Below are positions 34,319 to 39,648 of a stretch of 39,648 nt of DNA, piece after piece. Each line of letters opens with the position of its first letter. Positions within the stretch are counted from its first letter, which is position 1. Origin of the DNA: an uncultured Gemmatimonadota bacterium (GTDB lineage: Bacteria > Gemmatimonadota > Gemmatimonadetes > Gemmatimonadales > Gemmatimonadaceae); the NCBI GenBank assembly GCA_946480295.1, contig CAMLIT010000028.1, positions 1 through 39,648 on the forward strand, in the 5' to 3' direction. The position numbers were made by a program, and so were the translations under genes. The notes beneath the pieces were generated by a model, which worked only from the letters and a program-made list of their open reading frames with translations, had not been told where the DNA came from and did not search any database.

Positions 34319-35326
34319 ATGTTCTGTCCCGAGTGTGGCACCTGGAACCGCACGTCCGCCGCCGAATGCACCCGGTGCAACGTCGCGCTGCCGGAGGTCG
34401 AGGCGGCGCCGTTCGAGCGCCCCGACGAGGAGATCAGCCGGCTGCGTCGCGCGGCGGGGAGCCGCTATCGCGTGCTGCGGCGGCTCGGCGGCGGCGGCAT
34501 GGCCGACGTCTACCTCGCCGAGCAGGCGCTGCTCGCCCGTCGCGTCGTCATCAAGGTGCTCCATCCGCACCTGGCGAAGGACGGGGAGATCGTCGAGCGC
34601 TTCCGGCGCGAGGCGGAGTCCTCGGCGCAGCTCGTCCATCCGCACATCTGCCCCATCGTCGACATCGGCGACGTCGAGCAGATGGTGTTCACGGTGATGC
34701 CCTTCCTCGCCGGCGGCTCCCTCGCCGACCTCGTGCAGCGCGACCGCGGCGTCGACCCGGCGATCGCCGCCGCCGTCGCGGCGCAGGTGGCGTGCGGCCT
34801 CGACTATGCGCACCGCCGCGGCATCGTCCACCGCGACGTGAAGCCGGACAATATCCTCTTCGACGAGGACGGGAACGCGCTCATCACCGACTTCGGGATC
34901 GCCACCGCGCGCTTCCACGGCCGGCTGACGGCGACCGGGCGCGCGATGGGCACGCCGCACTACATGTCGCCGGAGCAGGCGATGGGGAAGCTCATCGACG
35001 GCCGCAGCGACATCTACGCCCTCGGCGTCGTGCTCTACGAGGCGCTCGTCGGCTTCCCGCCCTTCGACGGCGCGGATTCCTTCTCCGTCGGCTACAAGCA
35101 GGTGCACGAGCAGCCCGTGCCCCCCGACCAGGTGAACTCGCGCGTCCCCGCCGGGATCGCGGCGATCACGATGCGCTGCCTCCAGAAGAGCCCCGCCGAT
35201 CGTTATGCGCGCGGCTTCGACCTCGCCGACGCCCTCATCGGCTTCCTCGCGTCCGGCGGCGGGTCCGCCGATACCTACCGCGCCGCCGTCGGGGCGCGCC
35301 GCTCGGGAGCGACGACGAGCCCATGA
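34319..35326 (+). CDS. Zinc-ribbon Hanks-type Ser/Thr protein kinase
   Basis: 335 residues. An N-terminal Cys4 zinc ribbon (Cys3, Cys6, Cys17, Cys20) precedes a complete kinase domain from about residue 50: Gly loop RRLGGGGMADVYLAE, Lys79 in VVIKVLH, HRDVKPDN (171-178), DFGIA (191-195), GTPHYMSPEQ and a conserved Arg in the final DRYARG segment. There is no transmembrane segment and no PASTA domain, so it is cytosolic. Coupling to the GvpL/F-like gene (one base) and the epimerase gene (ATGA overlap) suggests one operon. Targets are unknown. Confidence 0.92.
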   Translation: MFCPECGTWNRTSAAECTRCNVALPEVEAAPFERPDEEISRLRRAAGSRYRVLRRLGGGGMADVYLAEQALLARRVVIKVLHPHLAKDGEIVERFRREAESSAQLVHPHICPIVDIGDVEQMVFTVMPFLAGGSLADLVQRDRGVDPAIAAAVAAQVACGLDYAHRRGIVHRDVKPDNILFDEDGNALITDFGIATARFHGRLTATGRAMGTPHYMSPEQAMGKLIDGRSDIYALGVVLYEALVGFPPFDGADSFSVGYKQVHEQPVPPDQVNSRVPAGIAAITMRCLQKSPADRYARGFDLADALIGFLASGGGSADTYRAAVGARRSGATTSP

Positions 35327-36357
35327 AGCTCTCGTACGAGTTCACGACGGTCCACACGAAGCGGCCGTTCGTCATCGCGCGCGGCAGCACGAGCGAGTAC
35401 CGGCTCGTCCGCGTCCGCCTCACCGACGACGCGGGCAACGAGGGCTGGGGCGAGGCGGCGCCGAGTCGCTTCTACGGCGAGACGCCGGAGAGCGTCGCCG
35501 CCGCGCTCGACCGCTTCGCGCCCGTGGTCGAGCCGCTCGACCCGTTCCAGCTCGAGGACCTCGAGCCGGCGATGAACCGCGTCATGCGCTTCAATGGGTC
35601 CGCGAAATCCGCGGTGAGCGCCGCCGCGCACGACCTCGTCGGCAAGCGCCTCGGCATCCCGCTCTACCGGCTGTGGGGGCTCGACCCGGCCAAGGCCCCG
35701 CTCTCCAGCTACACGATCAGCATCGCCGCCAGCGAGGCGGAGACGATCGCGCGCGTGGAGGAGGCGGCCGCCTTCCCGGTGCTCAAGGTCAAGCTGGGGA
35801 GCGACCGCGATGCGGATATCATCCGCGCCGTCCGCCTCGCCGCGCCCGACAAGGTCCTGCGCGTCGACGCCAACGCCGCGTGGACGGCGAAGCACGCGCT
35901 GGCAATGATCGAGCTGCTGCTCGACTACGACGTCGAGTTCGTGGAGCAGCCGCTCCCACCGCACGACCTCGAGGGGCTGCGCTTCGTGCGCGAGCGCTCG
36001 CCGCTCCCCATCATCGCCGACGAGTCGTGCCTCGTCGCGTCGGACATCCCGCGGCTCGCCGGCGTGGTGGACGGCATCAACATCAAGCTCTCGAAGTGCG
36101 GCGGGCTGCGCGAGGCGCTGAAGATGATCGCCACCGCGCGCGCGCACGGCATGCTCGTGATGATGGGGTGCATGGTGGAGACGAGCCTCGGCATCACCGC
36201 CGCCGCCCACCTGTCGCCGCTGCTCGACTACGCCGACCTCGACGGCGCGGAGCTGCTGGCGGATGATCCGTTCGAGGGGGCGAGCATTTCGAACGGGCGG
36301 ATCCAGTTGCCAGGGGGGCCGGGGCTGGGGGTGTCAGGGGGAGGGGCGAGGGTATAG
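35323..36357 (+). CDS. Dipeptide epimerase (enolase superfamily)
   Basis: L-Ala-D/L-Glu epimerase-like enzyme of the muconate-lactonising subgroup, acting in cytosolic peptide and murein-peptide turnover. 344 residues from ATG 35323 (ATGA overlap with the kinase stop); the longer open frame is a shadow. Catalytic and metal residues fit: KVKLG (the KxK pair), RVDANAAW (metal Asp), VEQPLP (metal Glu), IADESC (metal Asp) and INIKLSKCGG (catalytic Lys), then MVETSLGITAAAH. The exact dipeptide specificity varies within the family. The stop codon lies within the first GGG-type heptads of the next spacer. Confidence 0.9.
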   Translation: MKLSYEFTTVHTKRPFVIARGSTSEYRLVRVRLTDDAGNEGWGEAAPSRFYGETPESVAAALDRFAPVVEPLDPFQLEDLEPAMNRVMRFNGSAKSAVSAAAHDLVGKRLGIPLYRLWGLDPAKAPLSSYTISIAASEAETIARVEEAAAFPVLKVKLGSDRDADIIRAVRLAAPDKVLRVDANAAWTAKHALAMIELLLDYDVEFVEQPLPPHDLEGLRFVRERSPLPIIADESCLVASDIPRLAGVVDGINIKLSKCGGLREALKMIATARAHGMLVMMGCMVETSLGITAAAHLSPLLDYADLDGAELLADDPFEGASISNGRIQLPGGPGLGVSGGGARV

Positions 36358-36528
36358 GGTCCAGGGTCGAGAGGGCAGTTGCGAGGGAATGGGAGCGAGG
36401 AACGAGAAAGGGCGTGACTCGTTCCTCGTTGCCATCCCACCAATCACTCTCTCGACCCTCGACCCTCGACCCTCGACCCTCGACCGTCGACCCTCGACCC
36501 TCGACCCTCGACCCTCGACCCTCGACCC
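36349..36528. repeat. Heptad array between the epimerase gene and priA
   Basis: GGGTATA, GGGTCCA, GGGTCGA (36350-36370) overlap the stop codon. A perfect 11-base hairpin, CGAGGAACGAG (36396-36406) with CTCGTTCCTCG (36418-36428), follows. Eleven in-phase TCGACCC units, one changed to TCGACCG, fill 36452-36528 and end 21 bases before the priA GTG. There is no gene in the region. Confidence 0.88.
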
Positions 36529-36549
36529 TCCCGCACCCCTGACCACACA

Positions 36550-38895
36550 GTGCTCATCTCCGTCGCCCTCCCCGTCCCCCTCTTCCGCACCTTCACCTAC
36601 GAGGCGGATGATGCGGCGGCGGTCGTGGCCGGGACGCGCGTCGTCGTGCCCTTCCGGAACCGGAAGGAGGTCGGGATCGTCGTCGGGCCGGGGAGCGAGC
36701 TGCCGGGGATCACGCCCAAGCGCGTGCTCGCGATCCCCGACGCGCGCCCCGTCGTCGACCAGGGGCTGCTCGAGCTCTGCCGCTGGATCGGCGAGTACTA
36801 CGTCGTGCCGTTCGGCATCGTGCTGCGCACGGCGCTCCCCGCGCTCCTCAGCGGCGCCGCCGAGCCGGTGCCCGCGCAGAAGACGCGACGCGTCGCCAGC
36901 CTCGCGCGCGAGCTGCCGTCGCTCATGCGCCGCGACAACATCTTCGCCCGCGCGCCGCAGCAGCGTGCCCTCTTCGAGCTCATCGAGTCGCTCGGCGGCC
37001 GCGCCGCGGTGGACCACCTCCTCGAGCACCTGCGCTTCTCCCCCTCCGTGCTCAAGGGGCTCGTCGCGCGCGGGCTCGTCGTGGTCGAGGCGGAGGTCGT
37101 CGCCCGTGACCCCTTCTCGAGCCGCGCCGCGCCGTCCGCGCCGGCGCTCGTGCCCTCGCCGGCGCAGCAGGAGGCGATCGACGCCCTCGCCGGCGCCGCC
37201 CCGGGCGAGGTCTTCCTCCTCCACGGCATCACGGGGAGCGGCAAGACCCTCGTCTACATCGAGCTGCTGAAGCACGTCGTGCACACGCGCGGGCGGACGG
37301 CGATCGTGCTCGTCCCGGAGATCGCGCTCACGCCGCAGACGGTCGACCGCTTCCGCGCCGTCTTCGGCGACCAGGTCGCCGTGCTGCACAGCGCGCTCAG
37401 CGACGGCGAGCGCTACGACGCCTGGCTCGCCCTCCAGCGCGGCGAGAAGCGCATCGCCGTCGGCGCACGCTCGGCGATCTTCGCGCCCCTGCCGGACCTT
37501 GGCGCGATCATCGTCGACGAGGAGCACGAGTCGAGCTACAAGCAGGGCGAGTCGCCGCGCTATCACGCGCGCGAGGTCGCGATCGGCCGCGCCCGCGCCC
37601 TCGGCGCCACCGTCGTCCTCGGCAGCGCGACGCCGAGCCTGGAGAGCTGGGCGAACGCGATGACGGGGAAGTACCGGCTGCTGAAGCTCCCCGATCGGGT
37701 GGGCGGCGGGGCGCTGCCGAGGGTGGAGGTGGTGGACATGCGGGAGGCGCGGAGGGACGCGGGACGCGGGACGGGTGGTGGCGCGACGGCGTTCGACGCA
37801 ACGGCCCGGCATGAGGTCGGGCGCGATCTCGAACGGTCGAACGCGTCGCGCTTCCCGCGTCCCGCGTCCCGCGAGTACGACCCTTTTCGCTACGTCGTCT
37901 CCGAGCCCCTCGAGGACGCCCTGCGTGCGACGATCAGGGATGGGAACCAGTCCATCCTCCTCCTCAACCGCCGCGGCTACGCGTCGTTCGTGCAGTGCGG
38001 CGCGTGCGGCGACGTGGCGAGCTGTCCCAACTGCTCGATCAGCCTCACCTATCACCGCACCCCCGAAGGGCTCGTCTGCCACTACTGCCAGCACGCGGAG
38101 GCAATGCGCGTGCAGTGTCCCCGCTGTGGCGGCAGCGTCCTGCGCCAGCGCGGCCTCGGCACCCAGCAGGTCGAGCGGCTTCTCGCCGAGCGCTTCCCGT
38201 CGGCGCGGATCGCCCGCATGGACGTCGACACGACCAGCGGGAAGTGGGCGCATGCCGAGATCCTCGACCGCGTCGGTCGCGGCGAAGTGGACATCCTCCT
38301 CGGCACGCAGATGATCGCCAAGGGGCTCGACTTCCCCAACGTGACCCTCGTCGGCGTGGTCGATGCCGACGTCGGCATCAACCTCCCCGACTTCCGCGCG
38401 TCGGAGCGCTGCTTCCAGCTCCTCAGCCAGGTCGCCGGCCGTGCCGGCCGTGGCCCGAAGGGGGGACGCGTCATCATCCAGACGCGCGTGCCCGACCACC
38501 ACGCGGTGCGCTGCGCGGTGGAGCACGACTACGTGCGCTTCGTGCGCGAGGAGCTCGCCGGCCGGGACGAGCCGCCCTATCCGCCGAACGTGCGCATCGC
38601 CAACGTGGTCTTCAGCGGCACGACCGAGCTGGCGACGGAGCAGGTGGCGAGCGAGGCGACGAGCTGGCTGCACGCCCTCGTGCGGAAGCGCGGGGCGCAT
38701 GGGGTCACGATCGTGGGGCCGGCGCCGTGCCCCGTGGAGCGCATCAAGAACCGGTGGCGCTGGCACTGCCTGCTCAAGGCCGAGCATCCTGCGGAGCTGA
38801 CGCGCGTCGGCCGGTACTTCCTCGAGCGGTTCGAGGTGCCCCGGGCGGCGCAGCTGCGCATCGCCTTCGACCGCGATCCGGTATCCCTGATGTAG
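36550..38895 (+). CDS. priA: Primosomal replication-restart helicase PriA
   Basis: 3'-to-5' helicase that reloads the replisome at stalled forks; 781 residues from GTG 36550. Domains: N-terminal 3'-DNA-binding domain (LPVPLFRTFTYEADD), Walker A GITGSGKT (226-233), IIVDEEHE, LGSATPSLESW, the zinc-binding CxxC cluster (CGACGDVASCPNC, CHYCQ, CPRCGG), GTQMIAKGLDFPNVTLVGVVDAD and the QVAGRAGRG motif VI. Between the first helicase lobe (RVEVVDMRE) and the region before the zinc cluster (SEPLEDALRA) lies an extra segment of about 40 residues made from an inverted heptad repeat. No Shine-Dalgarno sequence is seen. Confidence 0.95.
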   Translation: MLISVALPVPLFRTFTYEADDAAAVVAGTRVVVPFRNRKEVGIVVGPGSELPGITPKRVLAIPDARPVVDQGLLELCRWIGEYYVVPFGIVLRTALPALLSGAAEPVPAQKTRRVASLARELPSLMRRDNIFARAPQQRALFELIESLGGRAAVDHLLEHLRFSPSVLKGLVARGLVVVEAEVVARDPFSSRAAPSAPALVPSPAQQEAIDALAGAAPGEVFLLHGITGSGKTLVYIELLKHVVHTRGRTAIVLVPEIALTPQTVDRFRAVFGDQVAVLHSALSDGERYDAWLALQRGEKRIAVGARSAIFAPLPDLGAIIVDEEHESSYKQGESPRYHAREVAIGRARALGATVVLGSATPSLESWANAMTGKYRLLKLPDRVGGGALPRVEVVDMREARRDAGRGTGGGATAFDATARHEVGRDLERSNASRFPRPASREYDPFRYVVSEPLEDALRATIRDGNQSILLLNRRGYASFVQCGACGDVASCPNCSISLTYHRTPEGLVCHYCQHAEAMRVQCPRCGGSVLRQRGLGTQQVERLLAERFPSARIARMDVDTTSGKWAHAEILDRVGRGEVDILLGTQMIAKGLDFPNVTLVGVVDADVGINLPDFRASERCFQLLSQVAGRAGRGPKGGRVIIQTRVPDHHAVRCAVEHDYVRFVREELAGRDEPPYPPNVRIANVVFSGTTELATEQVASEATSWLHALVRKRGAHGVTIVGPAPCPVERIKNRWRWHCLLKAEHPAELTRVGRYFLERFEVPRAAQLRIAFDRDPVSLM
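37754..37870. repeat. Inverted heptad element inside priA
   Basis: GGGACGC, GGGACGC, GGGACGG (37754-37774) face GCGTCCC twice (37857-37870). The outer 18 bases at 37754-37771 and 37853-37870 are exact complements. The element is 117 bases, 39 codons, so it keeps the frame. It encodes an Arg/Gly/Ala-rich stretch (RDAGRGTGGGATAFDATARH ... ASRFPRPAS) not expected in PriA. Confidence 0.8.
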
Positions 38896-38896
38896 C

Positions 38897-38921
38897 GCGC
38901 GAGGCGGGCGCCCCGCCGCGC
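38897..38921 (+). terminator. Hairpin after priA
   Basis: GGCGGG (38903-38908) pairs with CCCGCC (38912-38917), extended by GCGC on each side with a two-base bulge, directly after the priA stop. There is no T run. Confidence 0.45.
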
Positions 38922-38973
38922 CAGAGCCCACGCCCCCTCCCGCGCCACCGGCAGCCCCACGATCTTTCCAATC

Positions 38974-39648
38974 GTGCCTACCTTCTCCCCTCCCGACTTC
39001 TCCCGGCCCGAGCTCGCCGGGGCGCCGGACGCCCGCTTCGCGCCGGCCCCCGCCAACGGCGTGCTCCCCGACGGCTTCTTCTCGACGAGCAACCTGCCCA
39101 CCTACGTGAAGGTGCAGGGCGGGTGGCGCATGCCGAACGAGCCGCGAATGGACGCGGCGATCGTGCTCGAGCCCGACGGTTCGCTCTGGGTGAAGGAGGG
39201 GCGGCGGCTGCGCGAGGGCGAGCTCGTCGCCGTCGGCGAGGCCGAGGACGGAAGCGAGGGCATCTTCGTCCACACCGCCGTCTTCCTCGGCGAATCCGCC
39301 GAGCGCGGCGAGTTCAGCTTCATGAGCAGCGAGGTCTCGCGCGAGAAGCCGATCGACTACGCGCTCATGGCGCGGCTGCTCATCGAGGAGCGCGAGCGGG
39401 GCGGGTACCCGATCTGGGTCACGGGGCCGGCGCTCGTGCACTCGCGCGCGCGCAACGACATGAGCTGGTTCGTCGCCAACGGCTTCGTCGGCGCGCTCCT
39501 CGCCGGCAACGCCGTCGCGGTGCACGACATCGAGACGTCGATCTACGGGACGACGCTCGGCATGACGCGCACGGGCGAGGTGGCCGAAGGCGGCCACGGG
39601 CTGCACATGCGCGCGATCAACCAGGTGCGCGCCGCCGGCTCCATCGCC
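38974..39648 (+). CDS. TIGR00300-family protein, ornithine cyclodeaminase / ArgZ-AgrE C-terminal type (3' end outside window)
   Basis: Open from GTG 38974 to the window end, 225 codons with no stop. Conserved stretches are very characteristic: APANGVLPDGFFSTSNLPTY, RMDAAIVLEPDGSLW, GEAEDGSEGIFVH, FMSSEVSREKPIDYALMARL, IWVTGPALVHSRARNDMSWF and GNAVAVHDIETSIYGTTLGM. The family includes the archaeal ornithine cyclodeaminase (ornithine to proline) and the C-terminal domain of the cyanobacterial ArgZ/AgrE dihydrolase. Here it is free-standing at the N-terminus, so it resembles the archaeal single-domain form. GATCTT seven bases before the start may be a weak -10. The NAD-binding half lies beyond the window. 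Confidence 0.85.
   Translation, partial: MPTFSPPDFSRPELAGAPDARFAPAPANGVLPDGFFSTSNLPTYVKVQGGWRMPNEPRMDAAIVLEPDGSLWVKEGRRLREGELVAVGEAEDGSEGIFVHTAVFLGESAERGEFSFMSSEVSREKPIDYALMARLLIEERERGGYPIWVTGPALVHSRARNDMSWFVANGFVGALLAGNAVAVHDIETSIYGTTLGMTRTGEVAEGGHGLHMRAINQVRAAGSIA

Overview
The window is a GC-rich bacterial chromosome segment carrying about 32 protein genes and no rRNA, tRNA, insertion sequence or CRISPR array that I can see. Very high GC at third codon positions, the gene content and the lack of Shine-Dalgarno sites at many starts suggest Gemmatimonadota. That placement is inference, with no rRNA here to anchor it.

Layout. Positions 1-4240 are the end of the spc ribosomal-protein operon: rpsE (5' cut), rpmD, rplO, secY, adk, map. 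The usual continuation (infA, rpmJ, rpsM, rpsK, rpsD, rpoA) is absent. Positions 4241-10583 hold a secreted M14 peptidase facing a bifunctional FtcD and an inositol monophosphatase. Positions 10595-18547 run rightwards: trpS, two small zinc-ribbon proteins, a DUF457-like membrane protein, MgtC, a D-2-hydroxyacid dehydrogenase, PilT, a DapA-family aldolase, a membrane M28 peptidase and a DUF456 protein, closed by a U-tract terminator. Positions 18644-24037 hold purA, a YpdA-type bacillithiol-disulfide reductase, glycyl-tRNA synthetase and an M3-like peptidase. Positions 24096-28794 hold two tandem paralogous beta-propeller lipoproteins and an M20 peptidase. Positions 28896-32652 hold an SDR, a GAF histidine kinase and a tightly overlapped trio: a small unknown protein, a ubiquitin-like protein and a histone-deacetylase-family hydrolase. 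Positions 32888-36357 are an overlapped operon of a methyltransferase-like protein, an orphan GvpL/GvpF-family protein, a zinc-ribbon Ser/Thr kinase and a dipeptide epimerase. The window closes with priA and the start of a TIGR00300 (ornithine cyclodeaminase-type) gene.

The most unusual content lies between the genes. At least nine intergenic regions, and one site inside priA, carry tandem 7-base repeats. On the sense strand of the flanking genes, heptads of type GGG-N4 (GGGTCGA, GGGACGC, GGGAGGC, GGGACGA) usually begin at or just after a stop codon. The complementary N4-CCC heptads end just before the next start codon. This holds on either strand, with one clear exception upstream of glyS. 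Three regions also hold a palindromic element of about 105 bases. The result is nested, potentially cruciform or G-quadruplex-forming spacers. A copy sits in frame inside priA and adds about 39 codons.

Other points of interest are two genes that seem to start at CTG in a CTGA overlap with the upstream stop codon, and promoter -10 boxes lying 6-7 bases before start codons (trpS, adk, histidine kinase), which imply leaderless mRNAs.
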